A stretch of DNA of 64,000 nt from Rhea pennata. Its lineage: Eukaryota > Chordata > Aves > Rheiformes > Rheidae. Shown in pieces: positions 25,801-38,200 of the stretch. The notes beneath the pieces are model-generated. The model made no database searches and had not been told where the DNA came from. It saw only the letters and a program-made list of their open reading frames with translations. The translations under genes and the position numbers were made by a program. The stretch is taken from positions 98,259,190 through 98,323,189 of the forward strand of contig NC_084663.1 of the NCBI RefSeq assembly GCF_028389875.1, read 5' to 3'. Positions within the stretch are counted from its first letter, which is position 1. Every line of letters starts with the position of its first letter.

Positions 25801-28800
25801 GAAACATTAGGTGTTCAAGGGTGTCAACAACAGGCAAACTATTTGCTCTGACAGTGACTGTTCTACATTTGTTTTGTCTTCCCAACAGGACTTATATTTT
25901 AAAGGATTTATTTTTAGGTTTGGCTCATGCATCTAGCTGCAACCAGAGAATTCCAGCTCACAAATTTACATGTGTTTAATATTTTTATGCTTTTCCACAT
26001 GAGGCATCCTGTGGTGTAAGAGGCAGAGAAAAAAAAAGGAAAAATGACATGAGTATGTTGCCTTTCTGAAGAACTGCTTTAAAGTTGTTATTTTCACTCC
26101 CAGATCTGCTCCCTGTTAACCGTCATTGTAGCAGACTGCCATGACTAGAAATCTCTCCCTTAGCTTTTTTTCCCCCAAGTTGCCAGTTGACTGAGGCCCC
26201 ACTGCAGAGGGAAGGAGGCTGTTTGCTGCTTGCCTACCCATGGTCCCAAGTAAATATTAAGAGGGAAGCAGTTCCACTGCAACCCCAGTGCCAAGTGTGT
26301 TTGTACAGGTGTTACCAGTTAGGGTAGAATTTGGCCTGCTGAAAATGCCTGGCTGCAAGCCCCCACTGGAGAAAACTGACAGATTCTTCAGGGGATCTTG
26401 CAGGGAATCTTGTAAGGCAGGCTGCAAAAGGGGTTTGGGGTCGAGTGAAATAGGCTGCCTTTTTTTAATTTTTTTTTCCTTGTGACCTGAGCATGCTAGA
26501 TATGAAAACCAACAAAGAGCAAAAAGAATACCTCTTTTTCATGTTCGCTTTTCAAGCCTGTAGTTGTAAGCCTTCTTCCCCTGTCCCACCCTGCATCATG
26601 GAGCTGTATGTCACAGCTGTCATGCCTGCATGAGGGCCTCTCTACTCCACTGCACTTCTGAAGACATGAACATATCAAGTATTTTGTGACAACTTTTTAT
26701 GAATATTGAGGAATGGGGCCGTACGGAGTAGCACAAAGAGCTAACAGACTGATGTGAATCCACTTCTGTGAAGCCAGTCTTGCTCTCTCAATCAAGAAAA
26801 TGCAAATCAAAGAAACTGAGCAAATGTGCACCTAGGTTTCTCCAGCTAATAAAAGGTCAGAATAAGTGGCACTAGCTTGCATGTGCTCTATAGCACAAGA
26901 AGCACAAGAACAGTAGCTTCAGCATGGCTGGCACGAAGCAACTTCTACCCTGACAACCCTGTTCTACACTGCAGTTTGCAGTCAATAACTGTTCTGGCTG
27001 CAAATAAGGGTTTAATCTATGGAGAAATTTCCCTAAGGTTTTGATGAGAGACAGTAGCTCTCAACCATGGGCAGCCCTGTTCATTTCAAGGAGCACTATC
27101 TCCTGCGCCATCAATGATGCTTTAGATAAATATTTAAAATCTGTGCCATTTCCACATTGGTCTGCGTATTATTTCCATCCCCCATAGACTTGCACAAAAT
27201 CTACAAGAAAGACTAGAAAGAGCTGTACAAATGGCTTCTTAAAATAAATATTTGAGCAAATCTATTATCCTATTAGTTATTTTTGGTAAGTGCTAAATTA
27301 TCCCCATATTTATTATTCTGTTAATTATTGCACTGCAATTAGTAAATAATGGCATCTCCAGTCACATAAATCCAATTTTTCAGCGTTCTATTGCTCGCTA
27401 CACAATTCCTAACATCTCCCTCTGAAAAAACCCTTCCCTTTCTTTAGTACAGGAAAAGTAAATCTCACAAGTTTCAATTTAAAAACTATAATCTATTTTA
27501 CTTTTAAAATTAGGAGAACTATTTCCTGGGTTTTGAAGTGTCTGAACAAGAACTAAGACTGATAGTTCCAGAATCAAAGAAAAAAAACAGGTGCACCTAG
27601 GAGTTCAAATATCCCAAAGCCTTCTTATCTTCATGCTGTGTGGTTCATTTCCTACAGCTGTTCCTCTCTCAAAGTCAGTCTAATAAATCTTTATTGAGTC
27701 CAAGCAAACAACAGAAAAATATAATTTAAGGAATAATACTGCCTTGACTAGTGAAGAAGAGGGAGTGCAATCGATCCTAATAACCCTGTTTCTGTGTCTG
27801 ATTCCAAATACCGTGAAGTTATAATGCAAACATTGAACTGTCCTGAATCGAATAAAGTTGAGACAATTCAAGGATGAAAACTTGTTTGCATCCAACATAG
27901 ATATTTGAAATTTTCTCAGTAGTTCTTTAAAAATCTCATTACAAGCTGAACGGGATATTATTTCTTGTGGCATTCCTACAATCCACTGCGTTTCTTCATT
28001 GTCTCATTACATGTGTTCTGAATACGGAGATGTGTTCTCACACAGATAAACTACACACCCTTGTAGGATACAAGATATCTATAAATAGTTATTTGGCTAG
28101 ACAATTCACTAAAAGATCATTTCTGCATGAGATACTTAAATCTTGATTTCACTTCAAATCAGGAACTCTATACAAAGGGCTTCAGTGAGTGCTGTAGCAT
28201 TACTCAAATACTATCACTACTTCTACTTTAAACTCAGTGTTAGTATTCAACATTTCAATTTGATAAAAATGGCAGGTACGCTAAAATATATGGTATGTGA
28301 ACTTCTGCTTTTTCATCTATTATTATAGTTACAAGCATCCCACTAAAAGGCAAAGTATCCAATCCGCACTTTTAAATAAATGGCTGATACTGTGTATCTA
28401 CATCAAAAGAAAATAAATCAGCTGGGAAGTAATCAAAAGCATAGTTTGGGATTACAGAACGGTCTTGTCTTGCCTGATGCAAACAAATAGGACTGCTTTC
28501 AAAGAAAAAAAAAAGTGACTAATTTTCCAGCTACCACACATACATTCACAATTTGTTGTTACTCGTTCACTCAGGAAGATATGTGATATGTTTCCTTTGG
28601 CCGTATTTCTAAGGAAAGAACATAGTTCAGTCGAGAAAAATAACTCTGGCTTGGGAGCCCAGTGGAAGAGGGCTTTTCCTGCCCTGCAAAAGCCTGGCTT
28701 TTACTTATCAGCTTCAACTAGGCTCTTCACAGGGACAGAATATTCTCTAACAATCGTGCTGAATTACATGCCATTATTAATACAAATGTTTTGCAAAGAT

Positions 28801-30269
28801 AATGGCCAGTCCTGCTTATCTGCTACAGTAATTAAAAAGCTCTAATAAAATAATATTGAGATAAATTTCAATGCTTTCTGTTATGGAGCTCCTCACAGAA
28901 AACCCAATTTTTACAACTTTAGCTTCTACTTGTTAGGCAGTCATTTTTGAAAGCTAATGCCATGATAAATTTTAATAATATGGCTGGTGCACATTTCTAT
29001 GCTGCATTAATTATACATTTAAAACTCCACAGAAGACACCCATGAAGAGGGTAAATACAGAAAATATAATCTGCAACCTGTGCCAAATTAAAATGGTCCC
29101 TATCTCATCAACAGCATTTGCGTTTGATACAGCTATTCTAGTCCAGCATCTGTACACATTAAATTATCGTCATGCTTCCTTACCTCACCTCCCCTAGAGA
29201 GGTCTATGGATCTAGCTGATGCTCTTGTAGGACTTAGCACTTCTGCAGAATACTAAATAATGATTTAAATATTTTTCCCCCCTAGAATCTTAATTAGGGC
29301 AATATGAAGTGCTGTCCTCCCCGGCCACAGTCTAAAATGACTTAAAAAACAGTATGGAGTTTGCTCCCTTCATATGGGCAGTTACTTCTCCTTTTTTACA
29401 TGCAAAATGGCTTTCTCATTCTGCTCCAGAATGAATGCAAAATTCTCCCCTAACCAAATTTTTTTGTGCAAAGGTATCTCCATAATCAGACAGGAAGATT
29501 TTTGCTGGTAATATAGGAATGTTTGGATACACAGACTCCTTTGCCTTGGAGGCTCCTTTTGCTGGAGAGCCTGGAAGCTGTAATTTTGCCTAGCTGATTT
29601 CACAGGCAGAGATGTGGCAGGGAACAGAAAGATACATTAGGATACATAGGGAGAGGAGAAGAAAATACAATCTAAATGCCAGCAAGAACAAACACCTGAT
29701 AGTGTTGACCTTAAATTTTCTTCCTAGGTAGGAGGCTCTAACAGAAAACAGCTGAGATTTTCACCTTGGAAAATGCTAGTGAACCAGAAAGGATATTAGA
29801 AAATGTTACAACACTAGAAAGCTAATGCAGATTGCACTTCACAGATTTGGAACTATGCAAGATCAGCAATTAAATTAAATGACTCTAATGTGACTCTATA
29901 GAAATAGCTGATTTTTTTCAGACTCCTACAATGCATTATCTAACCAAAAGCACTGCTGCCTTTGTAGGACAGAAAGGATATTTTAAAGAACATTTTGTAA
30001 GCTATCACCTATAGGACAGACCATTACCCTAATTCCCACTATGCATCTATGTGCACATGGCATCTGCCATACTCAGGTTTTGATTTAGAAATTAATGCCA
30101 ACACAACTCTGTTCTCCATGAATCAGATCTGTTCTTCTTTGGATTAGTGTGACAATACAATGAAGAACTCAGATGTTGCTATGAAATTTATTTATGATAT
30201 TTCAGTGAGCTCTACTCATAATACATGCCAGAAAAACACTAAGCATTGAAAATACAACAGATTTTATGC

Positions 30270-30298
30270 TTTTTTTTTTTTTTTTTTTTTTTTTTTTT
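30270..30298. repeat. Poly-T tract, 29 T
   Basis: An uninterrupted T29. On the minus strand it would be an A29 tail, but no retroposon body was recognised on its right side. Confidence 0.9.
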
Positions 30299-32102
30299 GG
30301 ACAGTGAAATACAGAGTTAGTTCTACAGTTTCAAAAATGAAGTATATTAAGGGCCATACCACTAGAAAAACTATTCATTTCATAAACAGAAGTTTTAAAT
30401 TTAAAATAATGTTGCACAAAAACTGAAGCCCCTTTTGGCAAAGATATCATCATTAAAGAGGGAGATTCTTTATCTTTAACATGTAAGATTTTTTAGCACT
30501 GATTTTATTTTCCTCCCAAATAAGCAAATCAGAACCTTTAAACAAATCAGTACTATGCTGTAACCAGTGGCAGGTTTCTAGATTAGGAAAGAGCAGCTGA
30601 AGTTTTCCTGCCAGTAGAGTTTTTTCACCCTCTAATATTTTTAAGCTGGAGTATTTTTAATCTGAACAAACCTAAGGTTTTCAGTGTGATGGTAGCAGCA
30701 GGTCCTCCTCAGAACCACACCTCAGACTAGTCCATATCCATGTACCTAGGTCAATCATTAGGAGTACACAGAACAGAGAGTCAAGCCCTTACCTACCAAA
30801 CACAGTTAGCCTGCTGATTTCCTAGGCTATCATCTCTACTATTGTGCCTGTCTCTTTTTCAAGCAGAAATTCCATTATGGACTGATAATTCTATACTGAT
30901 AGCACTAACACTAGAGTATTCCAGCAAAATATTTCTAGGACTTTATAGCCCTAACTATAAGGACAATCTGCAAACTCAAGAAGTATCCTGTAGGAAATAG
31001 AAGACATGAAGACCAGCTTGCATATGCATGTAGTGGATTAAGGGGATTTTTGGCTAATGTGGACCTGGAACAGACTTCCTGGATCATGAAATCTAGTTCC
31101 AAGGCATGAAAGAACTAACAGTCCAAAAAGATTCAACTTCTGGATTTGAAGCCCATTCACAAAGTGAGCAGAAGGCTCTATGTTCCACCATCCAATCTTC
31201 CACAGGAAAATTAGCCAGGACTCTGAATTCAGCTGAAACAAGAAATCTGACTTGGATGCTCAGCAGCAGGTGCATCGCTGCACTTAATCGACTTCATTTT
31301 ACTTGGCTGCATTTTTGGTGGTCAGATGGGCATACAATGCATTTTAAGTGCATATATATGTTCTTCAACTTGCACCATCATTCAGCTTTCGTAATTCGGA
31401 TTACCTGAAATGTACCTTTGCAAAATCTGTTTTGATATATAGGTTCAATAATACCTTACCATACCAAAGTTCCTTATATTCCTTCTCCCCACACTCCATC
31501 TTCATGCACTCTCACTGAAATTCTTCCCCAAGGCAAATTAGTATTATTCAGACATAAAAACACAGTCTGCAACTGAAGAAGCTGCTGATTTTGCATGTTT
31601 TTGTTTTTCAAGCTAGCCTTGAACTCTTTGTGTATTTACTCAGGGGCATATCTTACCTAGCTGTGTTCTTCCCACATCCACAGCGTTAGAAGACTAATCG
31701 CACTAGATACCACACATGACCTCCCCTCTACTTTGTCATTATTCTGATAGCAGATAACAATGAACATTAGCTGCAGGATCCTCAAATGCTTCCATTAAGC
31801 ACTGATCAAACGCAGGCCTCATTTTTCACATAGAAGAGTGTATTTGTGATAAATAAGTAATAGAACTAACACAAATAGAATATGGAAAAGCTGGTAAAAT
31901 TCGCTGATATGATCAAACCTAGTTATATCTAAAAGGAAATGATAAAGGCCTTATCGGCTTTGAGTTTGAGACACAGGAGCAATTTCTATCTATACCGCTC
32001 AGTAAGTTCATTATTTACATCACAGGTTATGTACACAAGTGCCTGTGCTTGGATGTGAAAAAGTGTGGATAAGTAGCCACTGGAAATACACACACTAAGT
32101 AA

Positions 32103-32263
32103 TCAGTTGCCATTTGGCGTTGCATGGTTGTTATTCCTTCTGAGGGCATCCATGGCATCCTTCGCAGTCACTCCCTCATGTGACAGGAGCTGCTTTAAAA
32201 CACCATTTGTGCTCAGATTTAAGCATGGTCTCTCCTGGAGCACTTCAGGAGCTTTGCAGAATC
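32103..32263 (-). CDS. Unidentified gene, last coding exon with stop
   Basis: The acceptor ATCTCTTGCAG/GATTCTGC is strong. The frame reads [20 protein letters not shown], then [20 protein letters not shown] and [12 protein letters not shown] before TGA at 32105-32103. It joins in phase 1 to the exon at 32327-32497. The translation is non-repetitive with normal amino-acid balance. Confidence 0.68.
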
Positions 32264-35200
32264 CTGCAAGAGATGGTGACCTTAAGGGCAAGCAGTACAT
32301 ATAAGCTTTAATAAAACAAAACTTACTGATAGTCTGTTCAAAGAATGGACAAGTTGTTCTCAGGGGTTCAAAACCAAAAGTAGACAAAACAAGATTTTCA
32401 GCAGAGAAAATACGACTTTCTTCCAGAAAATCAAATTGCATAAAATAAAACACAGGGGTCCTGACTGCACTGCATTTGAAACGCAGGATAAACCTATCTA
32501 AAAAGTAAAAGGGGCAATGATTCAGAAAAAAAGTCACTTTCTTTTGGTCTCCCATCTTGAGAGAATTCCTCTTCACTAAAGTGAGAAACAACTCCAGTGC
32601 TCCAATCACACTTGAAAGATGCAGAGCTTTCCTCCAAACATCTGGGATAGGCGTTTTAGTTTACAAAACACGTCATTTTAGTCAAAACACATTCTGCTTC
32701 CAATCCCAATCAGTAAAAGGAAGGAGGTAGGTTCACAGAAAAGAGGTTTGTGGTACAAAATTAAAAGGAAGTCATTTTGGAGGGGCAGGAAAGAGGAAGA
32801 TAATTCATGGAGAACATTCCAGGAATAGCTCAACACAAGATGCTTTCTTGAGATTAATGAATTTGTTGTACATGCTCATAATTATTTCCATTCACACGGA
32901 ACAGGTCCAGCTGCTTTCAGCATCCACAAATGAGAAGCAGAAGAAAGCAGGAGAGAAAACAACTGTATTTTGTTATGTCCAACAGTTAAAATCACTGGAT
33001 AGCAAATAAATTACGCTAAGCGCAATTAAACACAGAATTAACAGCAATCATTTGTAACGTAACACAACAAGGCAGCTGAGATAAATGAGAAAGGGCTTGC
33101 AAGGCATCGTATTGAGAAACTGAATGATACGTTGCCAAGATACATGTTTACAGAAATATGAACCTGAGGTCAAATAACTGATTTCCTTCTAGCAGTACAT
33201 GTATTCATCTAAGCCATATTTATGCTGATTCTAATCCCTTCCCTTGGCTGTGTGTACACTAGAAAAACTCCTATTATTGTATAACTACTATTATAGTGGT
33301 ATGAGGGGCAGGAACACTAGTATAAATTCAGGCTTAAGGGGCTAATGTTTAATGACTGCCAAGCAGGTTACTCGCCCTGAGCCAAGTGAAAGGTGGCACA
33401 GTGACACGTAATAGCTGCCACTCTACTCTGTATCACTCTGAGTGTTAGTGCTCTATTAATGACAGCAAAAATGTAAGGAAATATTCCCAAAATTTAGTCA
33501 TGGTATTCCCATGTGGTACTTTGTGGGCAAATGTAAACATGGTCAGCTTGTGCTCTAAAGAACTCTGCAACCAACTGTAATCCAACAACTACACTACAAC
33601 TACTCCAATGTAGCCACATGGCCTAATTAAAGCAGTCCACTGGCTGGGCAGCTATGCACTTGGCTCCTCAGCAGGTCTTATGAGCTTGGGCTCATGACTA
33701 GAGCAATACAGGCACTCAGCTTTGGTCAGCTTGAAGTGCAAGTACAGCAAACACATGTATGCCTAAAGGACCCCAATTAGACTTTCTCTCAATTATAGCT
33801 ATGTTAGCTTTCCTAGGCTCGGGTGCTTGCCCTAGTTATATCTCCTTCGTCTGTTGCTGTAACAACTCTGTTGTCTTCCTCAAAACTCTAGTCAGCAACA
33901 GTGTTGGCCCAGACTTTGGTCTTATTATTTCCTATATTGCATTTGGTGTTGTCTTTCAATGATATTTTGACTTGTTGTGGTTTAAAGGCAAACTGTCACC
34001 TTTCATTGGACAGTAAGTCTCAGCTACAGAAAAGCGTCACAGCTTGCCCCGGCTCCTTTGGAGGGTTGCGCCCAGGTCTCTTTTGCACGGCAATCACCCC
34101 CCAAAACTACAGAGTTGGGTTACTGCTGTAATCTGCATCCTAATCTAGAAGCTGACTAGTACTTCTGGGAACTATGTAAGTAAACATAGGGTCTATGCAT
34201 CCAGCATGCCCAGATGACATGAATAACCTCTAACATGAATACATTTACAAGCTACCTGCCACAATACTTTGCTTTATCAAGTTGCAGTCATTCCTGCTTA
34301 ATGAAAGAGACATAAGGACAACTCTAGGTCAGGAAGAGATATGGAGTCTGAGACGAGTTACATCCACACCAGGGCCCCCATCTGCAGTGTTTAGGGTTGC
34401 TCCTGTGAGAGTGAAACACCACTCAGAGGAAGTATGTTCCAACTTCACTGCATCATTAAGTCTGATCACACACAGAATCAGTAAGGTTGGAAGGGACCTC
34501 TGGAGATCATCCAGTTCAACCTCCCAAAGATTTCCTGGTGCTAGATTAAGTATCCACCAAGGAGCTGTTGCTCTTGTGATCACAGAAGCCCTCTTCAGCC
34601 TCCTGCTTTTGTCACTGTTTTACTTTCTTCAGTGCTATCTATTGTGATAATAACACTGAGATATGTTCTCTAATTCAAAACACATCCATACCACAGACTT
34701 TCCATTTCCTTTAACCTTTGAAGGAAAGGCCAAGCCTAAAACTTGATTTCCAGCTCCTGACATGAAAAGACTGCTAGAAAACTTTTGTAATGGATGGGAA
34801 GATGGAGTAGCATCTCTTAACGAGATGCAACAAGCAAGGCTACAATATAATTTTGTTTTCTTAGAATGCAGATTTGGTCCTTGCCTATAGATTTCACTGA
34901 AATCCTGGTTCAAAACAAGCTAGCCTAATTGTATTGAGCTTCTCCCTGTTCTCTTTTCTCCTAAAGAGGAAAGTAGCTGACGGGCAGAGACTAAGCCAAG
35001 TGAACATAGTCTCCATATTAAGCATTAATGGAGACAAATGCCAGGTTTAGATGTCAACTGCATTTTTTCATTCCCTGCTGGTAGCAGAAAGTTCCACAGA
35101 GTAAAGCCAAAATGTTAGAGAATAAAGTGTGCTCATGACTCTCCCAGGCCTACTGTAACTTTTTAAAAAGCCTTTTGTTTTCAAAAAGGATTTTTCTCTG

Positions 35201-38200
35201 CTACTTCGATTATTCCGTGTAGCTTTGTCACAGTTGATCTTCATTAAAGCTGAAGACACTGTAAGAGAAGGTACAATTTTATAGTAAAGGTAATTGTTCT
35301 GTAGTCTGATCCGTGGCAAGTACCAGCATGCAAAATAATGTCATGTGTTCACACATGCTGTGTAGCATTAGATTGACACAAATAGCAATGTGTTTCCCAG
35401 TTTGTTTTGATTTAAGAATACAGTGAAATCCTCTTCTGCTGGAGGCATTTTTCTACAAAACAGACATGAGCAGACTGTCAGCCCATAACCAAGACTTCAG
35501 TTATAACAGTAGAGAATCTTGAAATTTTTCTGGGTTTAGCATGAAGATGGGGAATGATGTTTCACTTTGCTGACTTCTTTGAGAGCGTGTCTTGCTAGAA
35601 CAATCATTTTTGTTTTTAAATCTGATTTTGTGAATCAATACCTTCTTGCCACTTGTGGAATGAAGGAGACTCCGAAACCCCAAGCATTTCTGTCTGAACT
35701 GTCAAATGTGGCACCACATTAGTAGTCTCTACAGCTGCACAAATCATACAAGTTGCTGTGATGCTCTGATTTAGTATGTTGTCCATACTTGTAATGAAGG
35801 GAAGACAGAACAATTTAAGACCACCAAAGTTCTCCCAATGGCTGCCTTTTGGCATTACCTCTGCATGAAAGCCTCAGTTATGGTTTCCATCAGCTGTAAG
35901 TTTGTCTGCCCAAAACCTTCTGTCATTCAAGAGTGGCTAATGAATGGAATATCTGTTCTAAATCAAAAAGTAGTAATGGAAGGCATATGTTCATTTAATT
36001 GGTATTGTTTGCCTTGAGTATGTCTGTCAATTTAGTGGTCAATAATAAAATGCAATGTTCAATGGCCTGAAACATTTCACAGTGAAATGTACCTGCTGAA
36101 GGACTGTGACAAGGGGGGAGTGAGGGGAAAGTATTATGCCCTTAATGAGTTCAACAGAGCCTGTCATGTTTACGAGCTGGTACCTGATCTGTAAATCTGG
36201 TATAAGTCTCTCCAAAGTGGGGAGATGTCCAATCATTGTTCCCTGAAAAAAAAGGGATAGATAACTTCTTTTTTGGTCAATGTATAGTTGAACAAACGTG
36301 GAAACCCAAGAGATTCCAAGAAAGAGGAGCTACACACGAAGGCTAATAGAGTTGACTTGGAAGATGTTGTGTTCATTGGTAACTGTAAGCATACAGAATG
36401 GTAACACATCCCTGACGATTTGAGTCAAAGATCACTTTGAACAGGTTGGCTAATACAGAAGAGGTCTTTTATATTTGGCCTTAGCATGACTAGATTAACA
36501 AAACAGCTTCTGTTTTACTCCTTATGCATCAATATTTTTAAACAATGCTGTATATATTGGATGTTGTTACATCCAATTTAGCTTGGTCTGAATTAAGAAC
36601 AACTGGGTATTTGCTTAACATCAAGGCACTCCTCCTTGCATTAGGATGATCCTTTAAACTGGAATACCTGAACACTAGCATGTGAACACTTTCTCAAAAG
36701 AATCCAAAAGGTATCAATTGTGTCTCTTCTGAACTTGTGCAGACTAGGAGCTCTAACTACAGCCAGAGGTCCTGAGAGGTAGTATTAGAAACCAAATCAG
36801 ATTTGCTCTGCAAGCCCTGGCAGCTTAAGTCAGGCACATTCTTTACTTGCCATGTTCCAGAGAGCTTTTCTAGTCATTCCTGGCTCTTAGGGATTCTTCT
36901 TCAATAACATAAGTCCTCATATGTTCTCACAGAATGCTGGCAGGCAGTCCACAGTCTTTTCACAATTTCTGGTCTTGGAACCCTGAATGATGACTTACTA
37001 CATGATTCCACAACCTTCACAGCATGCTCCTGGGACCCTTGAGAAATGCCTACCAGCTGCAGCTATCTTCCTGAATCTTTAATATTTACAGAACACTATC
37101 AGTGCTGCCCCAGCAACAGAGTCCAGACATCCTCAGGCTGCTCTTATTTTGCTGTCAGGTTTACTTTAATGGCATTATATATTTGTCCCAGGGCACTGCT
37201 CATTGGGAGGTGGAGTAATAGCAAGACAAGCCTTACACAACACCCAGCATATTATTTCACAGAATTGTTGAGGTTGGAAGGGACCTTTTCCCATTGCCTA
37301 GAGTAAACTCCCTGTTCAAAGTAGGGTCAATGGGAACAGGTTGCTCAGGGTGCCATCGAGCCCAGTCAGGTTTTGAATGGAAGGATGAAGACTCTACAAC
37401 CTCACCGAACAACCTCTTCCTGTGTTAAATCACCCTCAGAGTAAAAAATTTTTGTCTTATGTTTAAGTGGAATTTCCTGTATCTCAGTTTGGGCCCACTG
37501 CATATTTTACTTTCACAGGATACCACTGAGAAGAGTCTGGCTTTTAAAGAGTCTTATTTATTCCCTCCCATCAGGCATTTACATACATTGATAAGATTCC
37601 CTCAAGCCTTCCCTTCTCTGGGCTACATAGTTCAAGCTCTCTTGGCTGTTCCTCATATTTCAGACGCTTCAAGCTCTTAACCATCTTTGTGGCCTTTCTC
37701 CACAAAGGATTTGCTCCAGTACGTCTGTGTCTTTCTTGTACTGGAGAGCCCAAAACTGAATACAGCACTCCATATGCAGTCTCATTAGGGCTGAGCAGCT
37801 GTGAAGAATCACCTCTCTTGATCTGTTGGTAATGCTCTTTCTAATGCAGCAGGAGACTGTTGACCTTCTTTGCCACTAGGGCATACTGCTGCCTCATGTC
37901 CAACATGGTATCCACCAGGAGTCTCTGGTTCTTTTCTGCCAAACTGGTTTCCAGCCAGTCAGCCCCCAGTGCGTACTGGTGCCTGGGCTTATTCCTCCCC
38001 AGGTGAAGGACTTCGCATTTCCCTGTATTGAAATTCATGAGATTCCTGCCTGGCCATTTCTCCAGACTGATGAGATACCTCTGAATGGCAGCACAACCAT
38101 CTGTTGTGTCAGTCACTCCTTCCAGCTTTATATCAGCTGCAAAATTTCTAAAGCTGCACTTTGTCTCATCATCCAGGTCATTAAGGAAGATGTTAAACAG

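Larger units (their letters stand above)
15128..32102. other. Long gene-poor stretch between the two converging genes
   Basis: About 17 kb with no exon chain that I can support. It contains one CR1 3' end (16.0 kb), simple repeats (19.47, 22.7 and 30.27 kb), a T-rich/tRNA-like patch (22.7-22.8 kb) and isolated open frames with single good splice sites at 16.2-16.3, 20.5-20.8 and 27.7-27.97 kb (see findings). The 3' UTR of the minus-strand gene should extend some way below 32.1 kb, but I saw no AATAAA there. Confidence 0.5.

Noticed and set aside
32103..32609. A single uninterrupted 168-codon minus-strand gene
   Set aside because: Good internal acceptor and donor sites split it into the last two exons of the larger gene, with a 63-nt intron; the 5' part beyond 32497 looks non-coding.
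37841..38116. Independent host gene on the minus strand
   Set aside because: The translation is CR1 reverse-transcriptase C-terminal sequence and belongs to the LINE.
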